NCBI GenBank assembly: GCA_018716975.1
Contig: DVJE01000003.1
Location: forward strand, 62,001-126,000
DNA: 64,000 bases
Source of the DNA: Candidatus Gallacutalibacter stercoravium
GTDB lineage: Bacteria > Bacillota > Clostridia > Oscillospirales > Acutalibacteraceae
Direction: 5' to 3'
In this document: in pieces, positions 1 through 8,617 of the stretch
Layout: each line of letters begins with the position of its first letter
How positions within the stretch are numbered: the stretch's first letter is position 1
The notes under the pieces: model-generated
Seen by the model: only the letters and a program-made list of their open reading frames with translations
What the model was told of the DNA's origin: nothing
The model's database searches: none
Translations under genes and position numbers: made by a program

Positions 1-1377
1 CCTGTTCTTTCTTGGCAGGTGGAACCGGTAACGCCCCCCGTGGAACCTACGGAAAAGGAGCAGAAAATACAAGATATCTTAGACCGTATTTCCAGCCTGC
101 TAAAAGGAGCAGGGGATGATTGGTCGGTTATCAACATGGCCGCCTATGGCTATGCCGATGCTATGGATATCGATCAGTTGAAAGCTGGCGCTGAAGAAGT
201 TGCCAAAGATGCAAACCCGGCTTCCACCGATTATGAGCGGGTAGCCATCGCCCTTACTGCCGCCGGTCTCGACGCTTCTAACTTCCAAATGTCCGACGGC
301 ACAGTTGTGAACTTTATCGAAAGAATTGCCAACTTCCAACGAAACAAAATTTATACACTGGGCACCGTAAACGGCTATATCTTCTCTTTGGTGGCCTACG
401 ACTGCGGCGGCTATCAGCCCCAAGGCCACTGGCAGCGCGACGCGGTTATTCAGTATCTGCTCAGCACACAGGGTACCGATGGCGGCTGGAACCTTCCGGC
501 CCGACCGCAAAACGCCTCTGATGTGGATCTCACTGCCATGGCCATTACCGCCCTGGTTCCGTATCAGGATATCCCCTCGGTAAACGCCGCAATTGAGCGA
601 GCAGTGGCGTTCCTATCCAATGCGCAAACCGAAAGCGGCGGTTTTCAGGCTTTAAATGTGGAAAATTCTAACTCTGCATCTCAGGTCATCATTGCCCTTG
701 CCGCGCTGGGTATTGATGCGGATACCGACCAACGGTTTGTCAAAAACGGCAAATCTGTTGTTGACGCGCTGCTGTCTTACGCCACACAGGATAACCAATT
801 TGGGTTTACCAGCAATGCCGAAGCAAACGAAATGTCTACCCAACAGGGCTTCCAGGCGTTGGTAGCCTATACCAATTGGAAGACAACCGGCACAGCTTAC
901 AATATATATGACTTTGTAAACAACCAAGCGCCTGAACGCCCAGATTCCGTTGATAAAACTGTTTTGCAGCAGGTTATTGCGGCAGCACAGGCACTGAATC
1001 AAGCGGATTATACCGCCGATAGCTGGGCTGCTTTTGCCAGCGCCTTAGATGACGCCAAAGCTGTAGAAGCCGACGCCCAAGCGACACAGGTAGATGTGTA
1101 TCGGGCAACCAGCGCTTTACGGCAAGCAATGGCCGGGTTGGTCAAGGCATCCAACGAACCGTCTCAACCCGATTCTTCCATCCAAGAACCTGTTTCCTCG
1201 CAAGATCCCGCCGCCTCAGAGGATCCGGCCAGCAATTCTGCTGTTTCACAAGAACCGGCCGGTTCGTCCCAAAGCCCTCAAACGGGCGATATTGCCCCTT
1301 ATACCGCAGCGGTGTTGGCGCTTGCCGCGTTAGCAGCCACACTTTTGCTTGCTTTTATCCGCAGGCAGAAGGCATAA
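1..1377 (+). CDS. Cell-wall-anchored surface protein with prenyltransferase-like repeats and FIVAR domain (5' truncated)
   Basis: The reading frame is open to the left edge, so this is the C-terminal part of a larger protein; a GTG at 19 is only the first possible start codon inside the window. The central part resembles the alpha/alpha repeats of prenyltransferase/squalene-cyclase-like proteins, with GGW and GGF turns (for example TQGTDGGW near 470-490) and repeated 'TAMAITAL'-type helices. A FIVAR-like three-helix module follows (about 950-1150: Y-T-x-x-SW, then A-L-x-x-A). A Ser/Pro/Glu spacer comes next, then SPQTGD, a hydrophobic helix and RRQKA at the end. That is the layout of a sortase sorting signal, but with PQTG in place of LPxTG. 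The protein is therefore probably extracellular and wall-attached. Ligand unknown; such repeats also occur in DUF4430-containing cofactor-binding proteins of gut Clostridia. Confidence 0.75.
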   Translation, partial: PVLSWQVEPVTPPVEPTEKEQKIQDILDRISSLLKGAGDDWSVINMAAYGYADAMDIDQLKAGAEEVAKDANPASTDYERVAIALTAAGLDASNFQMSDGTVVNFIERIANFQRNKIYTLGTVNGYIFSLVAYDCGGYQPQGHWQRDAVIQYLLSTQGTDGGWNLPARPQNASDVDLTAMAITALVPYQDIPSVNAAIERAVAFLSNAQTESGGFQALNVENSNSASQVIIALAALGIDADTDQRFVKNGKSVVDALLSYATQDNQFGFTSNAEANEMSTQQGFQALVAYTNWKTTGTAYNIYDFVNNQAPERPDSVDKTVLQQVIAAAQALNQADYTADSWAAFASALDDAKAVEADAQATQVDVYRATSALRQAMAGLVKASNEPSQPDSSIQEPVSSQDPAASEDPASNSAVSQEPAGSSQSPQTGDIAPYTAAVLALAALAATLLLAFIRRQKA

Positions 1378-1396
1378 CCGAATACCTGGGCAACAT

Positions 1397-1439
1397 AAAG
1401 GCATTTATCCTCCTTTCATAGGAGGATAAATGCCTTTTT
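1397..1439 (+). terminator. Intrinsic terminator of the surface protein gene
   Basis: A 17-bp nearly perfect stem (AAAGGCATTTATCCTCC pairing with AGGAGGATAAATGCCTTT) with a six-base loop lies 20 bases after the stop codon and ends in a T run. Confidence 0.9.
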
Positions 1440-1661
1440 CATACCCGGCTGCTGTATGTCACCGCAACGACCTTCTAATATATATTCGCCTTTGTTTTTT
1501 TTGGTATTTTATGGCTTCAACTTGTCTGACAGTATCACTTCTGGAAGAAAGCGCATAGCATGGAAAAGAGCGCAGCTTTTGCTGAAAACGGCAGGAGTAA
1601 CGCCCCATTCTACAGCGTTTCGCGCTTTTGCGTGAAATCCAGAAAGGATAGGTAATGAGAC

Positions 1662-2762
1662 ATGGATGCTTCCTACCCGCGTTTTTTCCTAGGCGCGAAC
1701 GCGCCGGGCGGTTTTGTATCTCGTTTTGACCACCTCTATTCCCCGCAGGAAGGCTGGTTTGCTTATATCTTAAAAGGCGGACCCGGCACAGGCAAATCTT
1801 CATTGATGAAGCGGGCCGCAGAAGAAGCGCATTGCGCCAACATACCGGTGGAGTTAATCCACTGTTCCTCTGATCCCGATTCACTAGACGCCGTTATCTT
1901 TCCCCGCTGCAAAGCCTGCATCGTAGACGGCACAGCCCCTCACACGCTGGATCCCCGATACCCCGGCGTGGCCGATGCCATCGTCAACTTAGGCGAATGC
2001 TGGGATGGCGCACAGCTTGAGGCCGCCCGCACACAGATTATCCAGGCCTCTGAAAAAACAAGCGGCTATCACCAGCGCGCCCAACGGTATCTGGCGGCCT
2101 GCGGCGCCCTGCAAGACGATTGTCACCGCATGATTCGCGCAGGACTGGATCTTGATAAACTGCAAAGGTTTGCCGCCAATCTGTGCAAGCGCCTTTTTTC
2201 TAAGGCTGGCGGCGCACCCGGACGGGAAACGGTGCGGCTGATAAGCGCCGTTACGCCTGAAGGAATTGTATATTACGAAGATACCCTAAAGCAATTCTGT
2301 GATTATATTTACGTTATTGAGGATGAATTTGACAGCATGGGCAGTGTGCTGCTGGAGCAAATACGCGATAAAGCGCTTTTGGCCGGGGCGGATGTGATCA
2401 GCTGTTATTGCCCTATGTCGCCTTTAAAACGAATAGAAGCGCTCATTATCCCCTCCATCAACTTTGCCTTTGCCGTGGCCAACAGCTGGCATCCATTAAG
2501 CGGCATTACTCCTTACCGGCGTATCCACGCCCGGCGCTTTTTGAAAGCAGGCTTGGTTTCTGCCCGCAGGCAAAAGCTAGGCTTTAACCGGCGAATCTCT
2601 CGCGCGCTGCTGGCTGAGGCCGTAACCAACCTACGCCTTGCCAAAGAAACCCACGATGAGCTGGAGGCCTTTTACGAGCGCAGCATGGATTACTCCAAGG
2701 TAGACGCCATCTATGACAGTTTGATAGCCGATATTTTCCGCCGCTCCTGTTTTTCAGACTAA
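1662..2762 (+). CDS. P-loop ATPase of the PRK06851 type
   Basis: This is a 366-residue cytosolic protein with a Walker A motif GGPGTGKSS at residues 39-47 and no signal peptide or membrane helix. Length and the opening 'FFLGANAPGGFVSRFDHLY' layout match a conserved Firmicutes ATPase family (PRK06851-like) of unknown function, which is often found near sporulation or stress genes. The second half carries an 'EGIVYYEDT' strand and 'VIEDEFDSMG', suggesting the duplicated P-loop-like halves of the family, but I see only one intact Walker A. The chosen ATG has AAAGGATAGG about 10 bases upstream. It stands alone between terminators at 1397-1439 and 2799-2846. Family assignment is from memory of sequence resemblance; the substrate is not known. 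Confidence 0.75.
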   Translation: MDASYPRFFLGANAPGGFVSRFDHLYSPQEGWFAYILKGGPGTGKSSLMKRAAEEAHCANIPVELIHCSSDPDSLDAVIFPRCKACIVDGTAPHTLDPRYPGVADAIVNLGECWDGAQLEAARTQIIQASEKTSGYHQRAQRYLAACGALQDDCHRMIRAGLDLDKLQRFAANLCKRLFSKAGGAPGRETVRLISAVTPEGIVYYEDTLKQFCDYIYVIEDEFDSMGSVLLEQIRDKALLAGADVISCYCPMSPLKRIEALIIPSINFAFAVANSWHPLSGITPYRRIHARRFLKAGLVSARRQKLGFNRRISRALLAEAVTNLRLAKETHDELEAFYERSMDYSKVDAIYDSLIADIFRRSCFSD

Positions 2763-2798
2763 CCCCTGCTTTACCGGCAACTTGCACCACCATACAAA

Positions 2799-2846
2799 AA
2801 TCGCCGCTTTACAGCCCTCCGGCTGCCGAAGCGGCGATTGATTTTT
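2799..2846. terminator. Bidirectional terminator between convergent genes
   Basis: AATCGCCGCTT pairs with AAGCGGCGATT around an internal CCG/CGG-containing loop. It is flanked by A-rich and T-rich tracts, so it can serve both the ATPase gene and the convergent GNAT gene. Confidence 0.85.
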
Positions 2847-2862
2847 ATACAATCCTCTCAGG

Positions 2863-3465
2863 CTAGTTAATCCCGTACAATTGGCTGATTTCTTGCCTGA
2901 CCTGATCAAAATTTTTTACCTCCTGCGGGCTTTCATCATGAGCACCGATGTGCTTTTCCATCCAAATCATATGGTACCAACGGTGGAACTTGTAGCCGCA
3001 TGAATCAAACCGGCCCACAAAGCGGTACCCCATTTTTTCATGAAAGGCCACGCTGTTTTTATTCAAGTATTGATCTTCTATTTCGGGATAAGCGATGCAA
3101 GCGTTCAAGTTGAGGATGTTTTGCCGCTTTAAACCGTCTTCCAGGGCTTGATACAGCGCGCGGCCAACCCCTTGCCTTTTTTGATCCGCCCTGACGTAAA
3201 TTGAGGTTTCCACCGCCCAGCGGTAGGCGGCCCGTGTATGAAACGAGCTTGCATAAGCGTACCCCAAAAGCTTGCCATCCTGTTGAGCCACCAAATACGG
3301 AAACCTTTTAAGCACATCCCGGATGCGCCCGGCAAATTCCTGCACAGAAGGCGTTTCATATTCAAAGGTAATGGCGGTGTGCTCCACATAAGGCCGGTAA
3401 ATTTCCAGCAGCTCATGCGCGTCGGCCTCTGTGGCGACGCGGATTTGAAAAACTTTGTTATCCAT
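2863..3465 (-). CDS. GNAT family N-acetyltransferase (phosphinothricin-acetyltransferase-like)
   Basis: Reads as a 200-residue GNAT acetyltransferase that moves an acetyl group from acetyl-CoA to an amine. The order typical of the Pat/Bar-like branch is visible: 'IRVATEADAHELLEIYRPYVEHT' at the N-terminus, 'YLVAQQDGKLLGYAYAS' as the central strands, 'VYVRADQKRQGVGRALY'-type acetyl-CoA loop (here YVRADQKRQGVGRAL), and 'NSVAFHEKMGYRFVG' at the end. The ATG at 3465 is preferred because AAGGAGG sits seven bases before it; a TTG two codons earlier has none. Divergent from the GH116 gene. A short charged C-terminal tail is extra to the family. Substrate cannot be told. Confidence 0.85.
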   Translation of the reverse strand: MDNKVFQIRVATEADAHELLEIYRPYVEHTAITFEYETPSVQEFAGRIRDVLKRFPYLVAQQDGKLLGYAYASSFHTRAAYRWAVETSIYVRADQKRQGVGRALYQALEDGLKRQNILNLNACIAYPEIEDQYLNKNSVAFHEKMGYRFVGRFDSCGYKFHRWYHMIWMEKHIGAHDESPQEVKNFDQVRQEISQLYGIN

Positions 3466-3656
3466 GCGCAATCCTCCTTCTCTGCTATCCCTGCGCGGCT
3501 GTGGGTTTGCCGCCTAGCATTTTCACGCAAGATCGTAACATACCGCCTTTCAAAATGCAACCGGCGCCCTTTTTCAGTTTACAACGAACCGGCTTTGCGG
3601 TAAGATAGCCAGTAGAAAGACCGTTTGGCAAATAACGCAGGAAAGGGGCTGCTCTC

Positions 3657-6290
3657 ATGAGCCGCATGCGCACGATTATTGAACAAACCCCTCAATCCTC
3701 CGGCATGGCGCTGGGCGGGTTGGGAACCGGATCGGTGGAGATCCATCCCAGCGGGAGGCTGGTAAACTGGCAGATTTTCAACCGGGGCGAGTGGGCCTCC
3801 CGGTCGCCGGAACAAGACGGCGCGGCGGATTTACCCCTGCCGCAGGGTGAAACGCTGTCGTTTTATTTACGCGCCTGCCCCCAAGGGCAAGAGCCGGTTG
3901 TACGCAAGCTTTCGCACGACGATGGCGATCGCCGGGGAGCGTTTCGCAGCGCCATGTATTCATGGCTGAAAACCGTGCGTGAAATCGCCTGGACGCCCGA
4001 TTTCCCCACCGCCCGGTTGGAATATCAAGACGAAACACTGCCGCTTCAGATTTCGGCAGAATACCTTTCGCCCTTTGTGCCGCATAACAGCCGCGTCAGC
4101 GGCACGCCGGCCTTTGCTGTTTGTTTCACCTTGGAAAATACAGGTTCCCTTCCGGTAGAGGCATCGCTGATGGGAATTTTGCAAAATCCGGTATGCCGGG
4201 GGATGGCACAGCGCCAGCTGCGCAATACCGTAGCGTGCGAAGAGGGGTGCACTACGCTTACTATGGCCAGCGATTCACCGGAGCAAACGGCGCAAAACGG
4301 CTCGGTGAGCTTGGCGGCTCTAGACGGAGAGCAAACCTTTTTGCGCGGTGACTTCGGCGCTTTTTTGAAAGCCTATGTGCTGGGCAACCGGTTTGGCATT
4401 ACAGAGGAATCCTGCCTATTCGATTTTTATGAAAAAGGCCGCTTGGGCAACCTAGGCTGGGAAAGTTGCCCGGATCTCTCTCGCTTTACCTCAAAGGCAA
4501 TAGAAACCATGCCGGAGGAAGAAATAGATGCTTGGCTAAAGCTTATTTTGCAATCCCCATCAGGTGAGCGCCCGTGGCGGCGGCTGTGCGCCCTCTCCCC
4601 CTCTCCGGTGGAAGATATCCAAGGCAAACGGGATTTTCTCGCCCTGCTGGCCCAACAATATCAGCGTTTTGACCAGCCGGAATATGAAGCCGCTTGCGCG
4701 TGGGGCGACGGCGCGCTGTGCAGCACCGTGCAGCTCCAGCCGGGCCAGCGCCAAGAGATCCGCTTTGTATTTGGCTGGCACTTTCCGTATCACTTCAGCC
4801 CCGCCGGCCGGTTTGTGGGGCATCAATATCAAAACTGGTTTGCCGATTCCCACCAAGTTTGCCGCTATTTGGCGCACAACTGGCAAGAGATTTTCCCGCA
4901 GGTACGCGCCTTTGCCCAGCTGTTGGGCGACACCGACGCTCCCGAAGCCTTTCCTCGGGGATGGACGGCCCATTTAAACACCCTGATCAAATGCTCCTGG
5001 TGGGCCAAAAACGGCGATTTCGGCATTTGGGAGGGCTACGGCAGCTGTGGTTTTCATACCACAGATATTACCTACCACGGCTCTTGGGGGCTTTTGGCCC
5101 TCTTCCCTGCGCTTCAGCTGCGGCAAATGGAAATGGGCGCCGCTTTTCAGCGGGAGGACGGCCGGGTGCATCACTTCTTTACCCCGGACTTTTGCGCAGT
5201 GGACGACGGCTTTGACCGGGTAGACATGAATCCCCAATTTGTCTTAATGGTGTGCCGGGATTATCTATGGACGGGGAACCAAGACTATCTGGCGCATATG
5301 TGGCCCCATGTGATAAAAGCCATGGATAACACAGCGCTGCTGGATCAAGATGGCGACGGCTTGCCCGACACAGGCACCGGCGCCAACACCTATGACGCTT
5401 GGCGTTTTCAAGGCGCCCCCTCTTATATCGCCTTTCTCTGGCTTGGGGCGTTGACAGCCGCCGTACGCTTGGCGCAGGAGATGGATGACGCACACCGGGC
5501 AGAACAATGGAGCGCCCTGCTTTGCAAAGGGCAGCAAAGCCTGCGCCGGTTGTGGAATGGTTCTTATTTCAGCCTTTGGGTGGATAAAGAGCGCCGCGAC
5601 GAATGCTGCATGACCGATCAGCTGGATGGACTATGGTATACCCGCCTGCTGGGTTTGCCGCCTTTTATCGAACAGCAAACCGCTGAAACCACCCTAAACA
5701 GCATACTGCGCTGGAATTTCGGCCGGGAGCAGGGGCTCATCAATGCCTCATATCCTCCCGAAACGCACCCTACCCTTTACACCTATCAAAATGTGCAGGC
5801 CATGGCCAATTGGTCGGGCATTGAATACGCCTTTGCCAGCTTGCTGCTGGAATACGGCAGGTTCCGCCAAGCAGCCCAGGTGGCCCAGGCGGTGGAGGAG
5901 CGTTACTGGGCAGCCGGCAGAATTTTTAACCATGAGGAGTGCGGCGAATATTATTACCGCCCGCTTTCCAGCTGGACCATGCTGCTTTCTCTAAGCGGCT
6001 TGCGGCTGGATAAGCCTACAGGGCGCTTAACCTTGCGCCCCGCTGCCGAAATCACCCGCGTGCCGTGGTTTTGCCCACAGGCCTATGGAACCCTGGAATG
6101 CAAACCGGGGCAATGGCTGTTAACCTGCGTGGCAGGGCAGTTGGACTTTACACAGCTTTGTTGCCCGGGCCGCCGCCTGTTGCGTATGGAGCTGGCGGGG
6201 AATGTTGTGCCGTTTACTCAGCAAGCAGACAGCGCAGCCGCCGCGGCAACCTTGCGGCCCGGACAATCCCTTATGCTGGAATGGGAATAA
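3657..6290 (+). CDS. GH116-family glycoside hydrolase (bile-acid beta-glucosidase/GBA2-like)
   Basis: An 877-residue protein with both halves of the GH116 (non-lysosomal glucosylceramidase, DUF608) family. The N-terminal beta-sandwich begins 'GMALGGLGTGSVEIHPSG', a hallmark of these proteins. The (alpha/alpha)6 catalytic domain contains 'WEGYGSCGFHTTDITYHGS' around residue 459 and 'DGDGLPDTGTGANTYDAW' around residue 580. By comparison with the family, Glu459 is the probable nucleophile and Asp580 the probable acid/base; the gap between them is shorter than I recall for characterised members. No signal peptide or membrane helix, so it should hydrolyse imported beta-glycosides (glucosides or xylosides) in the cytosol. 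AAAGGGG precedes the ATG. It is monocistronic, with no sugar transporter next to it. Confidence 0.88.
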   Translation: MSRMRTIIEQTPQSSGMALGGLGTGSVEIHPSGRLVNWQIFNRGEWASRSPEQDGAADLPLPQGETLSFYLRACPQGQEPVVRKLSHDDGDRRGAFRSAMYSWLKTVREIAWTPDFPTARLEYQDETLPLQISAEYLSPFVPHNSRVSGTPAFAVCFTLENTGSLPVEASLMGILQNPVCRGMAQRQLRNTVACEEGCTTLTMASDSPEQTAQNGSVSLAALDGEQTFLRGDFGAFLKAYVLGNRFGITEESCLFDFYEKGRLGNLGWESCPDLSRFTSKAIETMPEEEIDAWLKLILQSPSGERPWRRLCALSPSPVEDIQGKRDFLALLAQQYQRFDQPEYEAACAWGDGALCSTVQLQPGQRQEIRFVFGWHFPYHFSPAGRFVGHQYQNWFADSHQVCRYLAHNWQEIFPQVRAFAQLLGDTDAPEAFPRGWTAHLNTLIKCSWWAKNGDFGIWEGYGSCGFHTTDITYHGSWGLLALFPALQLRQMEMGAAFQREDGRVHHFFTPDFCAVDDGFDRVDMNPQFVLMVCRDYLWTGNQDYLAHMWPHVIKAMDNTALLDQDGDGLPDTGTGANTYDAWRFQGAPSYIAFLWLGALTAAVRLAQEMDDAHRAEQWSALLCKGQQSLRRLWNGSYFSLWVDKERRDECCMTDQLDGLWYTRLLGLPPFIEQQTAETTLNSILRWNFGREQGLINASYPPETHPTLYTYQNVQAMANWSGIEYAFASLLLEYGRFRQAAQVAQAVEERYWAAGRIFNHEECGEYYYRPLSSWTMLLSLSGLRLDKPTGRLTLRPAAEITRVPWFCPQAYGTLECKPGQWLLTCVAGQLDFTQLCCPGRRLLRMELAGNVVPFTQQADSAAAAATLRPGQSLMLEWE

Positions 6291-6658
6291 AACCGGCTTC
6301 CATTCTTGCTTCACAGCCTGGGCAGCAGAAGCCATACAGAAGTTGTAGTTTGGGGAAAATACAAAATGATTTGCCATCTGGGGCAACGAAATAGCGGCGG
6401 TATATGGAAAGGTATTCCCAGCTGTTGTAAAGCATTGCCACACAAATACTATCTGATCTCTCATATGTTCATGCAAAACGGTTACTATAGCGCTGGGCTA
6501 TATAGAAGAAACAAAGCTGTTAAAATTTCATTATGGATCTCTTCACAGCAAGTGTCATAAGATCATTCTTACAAAAAGCGGGGCCTATCGCCTGATTTTC
6601 AGGCAAGGGCTCCGCTTTTGCTTATAACTATACTATTTCTATCTAACATTACATTGTT
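6291..6658. other. Intergenic region, no gene seen
   Basis: Between the GH116 gene and the convergent hxlR-type gene. Apart from the hairpin at 6573-6620 I see no conserved coding or RNA signal; short open frames here have no ribosome site and no family resemblance. Confidence 0.5.
6573..6620 (-). terminator. Terminator downstream of the HxlR regulator
   Basis: AAAAGCGGGGCC and GGGCTCCGCTTTT form an interrupted stem with an inner CCTGA/TCAGG hairpin. On the minus strand it ends in TTTTTG about 40 bases after the regulator's stop. Confidence 0.6.
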
Positions 6659-6991
6659 TCAAATTCTATTTTTATCTCCCCAGTCACACATGCTATCTAA
6701 AATAGGAATAAGCGATTTTCCTCGCTCGGTAAGGCTATATTCCACTTTAGGCGGTATTTGAGGGTATTCCTCCCGGTGAACAAGTTGATCTGCTTCCAAT
6801 TCCTTTAGTGTGGAGCTAAGCGTCTTATAAGAAATCTCTCCAATATATTTTTTCATTTCATTAAACCGCACCACGCCGAATTCCATCAACGTATAAAGAA
6901 TCGTCATCTTGTATTTTCCATTAATCAACGATAATGTGTAGCTAAATCCGGTTGTTCCAAGGCATTCATTGGCAATACAACGTCCGTTCAT
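6659..6991 (-). CDS. HxlR-family winged-helix transcriptional regulator
   Basis: The 110-residue protein has the complete HxlR/MarR-like winged helix: 'NGKYKMTILYTLMEFGVVRFNEMKKYIGEISYKTLSSTLKELE' followed by the wing 'YPQIPPKVEYSLTERGKSL'. Members are dimeric repressors or activators, many sensing electrophiles or redox stress. Cys10 occupies the place of the conserved N-terminal family cysteine and an additional Cys5 lies five residues before it, which fits a thiol-based sensor but is an inference. AGGAG stands eight bases before the ATG. It is divergent from two flavodoxin-like reductases across a 287-bp region holding candidate operators, the classic arrangement of an HxlR regulator with its target (compare YodB and its azoreductase or nitroreductase targets). 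Confidence 0.9.
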   Translation of the reverse strand: MNGRCIANECLGTTGFSYTLSLINGKYKMTILYTLMEFGVVRFNEMKKYIGEISYKTLSSTLKELEADQLVHREEYPQIPPKVEYSLTERGKSLIPILDSMCDWGDKNRI

Positions 6992-7036
6992 AGTGCACTC
7001 TCCTTTTAGTAATTATATAACTTATATATCAGTATC

Positions 7037-7054
7037 GTACCTTTATGTGCGTAC
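7037..7054. promoter_or_regulatory. Candidate HxlR operator (paired GTAC half-sites)
   Basis: GTAC at 7037-7040 and 7051-7054 are separated by 10 bases and flanked by AGTA on the left and TACT-like bases on the right. This resembles the TACT/AGTA-type dyads of HxlR/YodB regulators. A nearby direct repeat, ATATCAGTA(T/A)CG, occurs at about 7026-7036 and again at about 7087-7097. Location between the divergent regulator and reductase genes supports a regulatory role; it is not proven. Confidence 0.35.
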
Positions 7055-7278
7055 TTGTTTTTTATTCTATTCTTATTAAAATTATAATATCAGTAACGAA
7101 AAAAGTCAATTTTGCAAGGAAGAGCCAGCCTTTGCGCCAAGATTCTAGCCTACTAATAACAAAGGGCAAACAGCACTTTTCGCCGAGATCCACAAGCACT
7201 AATGAACATATTCAATGTATCAAAAAATAGCGGCGCCGTCCGAGACGGATCGCCAGCTTTTCATGGGAGGAAAATTAT

Positions 7279-7824
7279 ATGCGTAAAAAAATTGTTGTGA
7301 TCACAGGTAGCCCCCGAAAAAACGGGAACAGCTTTGCCATGACCGCCGCCTTTATCAAGGCAGCGGAGGAAAAAGGGCACAGCGTAACAAGGTTCGATGC
7401 CGCTATGATGAAGATAGGCGGTTGTCATGCCTGTGAAACCTGCTTCAAAACAGGCAAGGCCTGTTCCTTTGACGACGACTTTAACGCCATCGCCCCGGCT
7501 ATCTTAGAAGCCGACGCCATTGTTTTTACGATGCCGGTATACTGGTATTCCATTCCGGCGCAGATTAAAGGGGTCATCGACCGCATTTATTCCCTAGTAG
7601 TGGGCGGCAAAGATATCGCCGGCAAAGAATGCGCCCTAATCGCCTGCTGCGAAGAAGAAGATCTGACTGTACTGGACGGGGTGCGCATCCCCATAGAGCG
7701 CACAGCTGCGCTGAATAAGTGGAAGATGGTGGGTGAAGTACTGATCCCAGGCGTGTTGCAGGCAGGCGACATTCATAAGACGGATGGTTGCCTACAGGCA
7801 GCCGCCTTGGCGGACAAAATCTAA
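7279..7824 (+). CDS. Flavodoxin-family NAD(P)H-dependent oxidoreductase, first copy
   Basis: The 181-residue flavodoxin-fold reductase opens with 'VVITGSPRKNGNSFAMT', the FMN phosphate-binding loop of the NADPH-dependent FMN reductase/iron-sulfur flavoprotein group. A cysteine cluster 'GGCHACETCFKTGKACSFDDDF' lies near residues 50-70, and 'TMPVYWYSIPAQIKGVIDR' forms the second flavin loop. Such proteins reduce quinones, nitro compounds or iron with FMN. The Cys-x2-Cys-x2-Cys spacing could hold a redox disulphide or an Fe-S cluster; which one cannot be said from sequence. It is followed 18 bases later by a related paralogue, and is divergent from an HxlR regulator that probably controls both. 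Confidence 0.88.
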   Translation: MRKKIVVITGSPRKNGNSFAMTAAFIKAAEEKGHSVTRFDAAMMKIGGCHACETCFKTGKACSFDDDFNAIAPAILEADAIVFTMPVYWYSIPAQIKGVIDRIYSLVVGGKDIAGKECALIACCEEEDLTVLDGVRIPIERTAALNKWKMVGEVLIPGVLQAGDIHKTDGCLQAAALADKI

Positions 7825-7842
7825 AAGAAACGGAGAAGCCCT

Positions 7843-8394
7843 ATGAGCAAAAAAATTGTAATACTAAACGGAAGCCCCCGCAAAAAAGGGAATACCTCTG
7901 CGCTTGTTAACGCGTTTACCGAGGGGGCAGAAAGTGCGTGTAATACCGTAACCGAGTTTTTTCTGTTCGACATGAATATTCACGGCTGCAAGGGATGTTT
8001 TGGTGGGCACAGCGGTAAAGAATGCCCCTGTGTTCAAAAGGATGATATGGATAAAATTTACCCGGCAGTGAAAGCGTGTGATGTCATCGTACTGGCAACG
8101 CCACTCTATTACTGGAATATGAGCGGACAGATCAGAACGGCCATGGATCGCTTGTTTGCCTTGGAGGAAGGCGACGGTAATCTTTTAAGAGGACATGATA
8201 GGGCATCTGCTCTATTAATGGCAGCGGAAGGCCATGATTTCAAAGATGTTTTAACCTATTATGACCACCTGTTGGAGCATTTACGTTGGAAAAACCTTGG
8301 CCATGTATTAGCCGGCGGTAACGGGGATGTTGGTGACATTAACGGCAAAGCTGAGCTTGAACAAGCCTATGATCTCGGCAAATCTATTTTGTAA
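7843..8394 (+). CDS. Flavodoxin-family NAD(P)H-dependent oxidoreductase, second copy
   Basis: A 183-residue paralogue of the preceding gene. It has the same FMN loop ('VILNGSPRKKGNTSALVNAF'), a cysteine segment 'HGCKGCFGGHSGKECPC' near residues 47-63 and the flavin loop 'ATPLYYWNMSGQIRTAMDR'. GGAGAA precedes the ATG and the 18-base gap implies co-transcription with the first copy. The two proteins differ clearly outside the motifs, so this is an old duplication and not a recent tandem repeat. They may form a heteromer or act on different electrophilic substrates; neither is shown by the sequence. No terminator is evident directly after the stop. Confidence 0.88.
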   Translation: MSKKIVILNGSPRKKGNTSALVNAFTEGAESACNTVTEFFLFDMNIHGCKGCFGGHSGKECPCVQKDDMDKIYPAVKACDVIVLATPLYYWNMSGQIRTAMDRLFALEEGDGNLLRGHDRASALLMAAEGHDFKDVLTYYDHLLEHLRWKNLGHVLAGGNGDVGDINGKAELEQAYDLGKSIL

Positions 8395-8484
8395 CTGTAA
8401 CAAAATGGCCCCCTTTAACGCTGGTTAAAGCATAAGCGCACACAAATCAATATAGTACGAAAAACTCTGCCAAAATATTAATCA

Positions 8485-8615
8485 AAACCACTAGTAAACT
8501 AGTGGTTTGCACAGACCCCAGAGGGGTCAGAACTTGCTGACCCCTGGAAGGGGTACTGAGGGTTTGTCATCGCATCACTATTACAGGCAGCCGCTAAAAG
8601 CGGCTGTTTTCTTTT
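8485..8615 (+). ncRNA. Candidate structured RNA at the IS200 end, with its own terminator
   Basis: On the plus strand four hairpins follow one another: AAACCACTAG/CTAGTGGTTT (8485-8508), GACCCC-AGA-GGGGTC (8514-8528), ACCCCT/AGGGGT (8540-8554), and CAGCCGCT/AGCGGCTG followed by TTTTCTTTT (8588-8615), which is a good intrinsic terminator ending just before the tnpA stop. GGGGTCAG (8523-8530) can instead pair with CTGACCCC (8537-8544), eight perfect pairs excluding both middle hairpins. No clear promoter is visible (TATAGT near 8449 lacks a good -35). It may be a transposon-encoded regulatory or antisense-type RNA, or simply the single-strand DNA end structures recognised by TnpA. Confidence 0.4.
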
Positions 8616-8617
8616 GC

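Noticed and set aside
8523..8544. G/C-rich alternating repeats as a CRISPR-like array
   Set aside because: Only one short cluster of complementary blocks, no repeat-spacer pattern of constant length and no cas genes.
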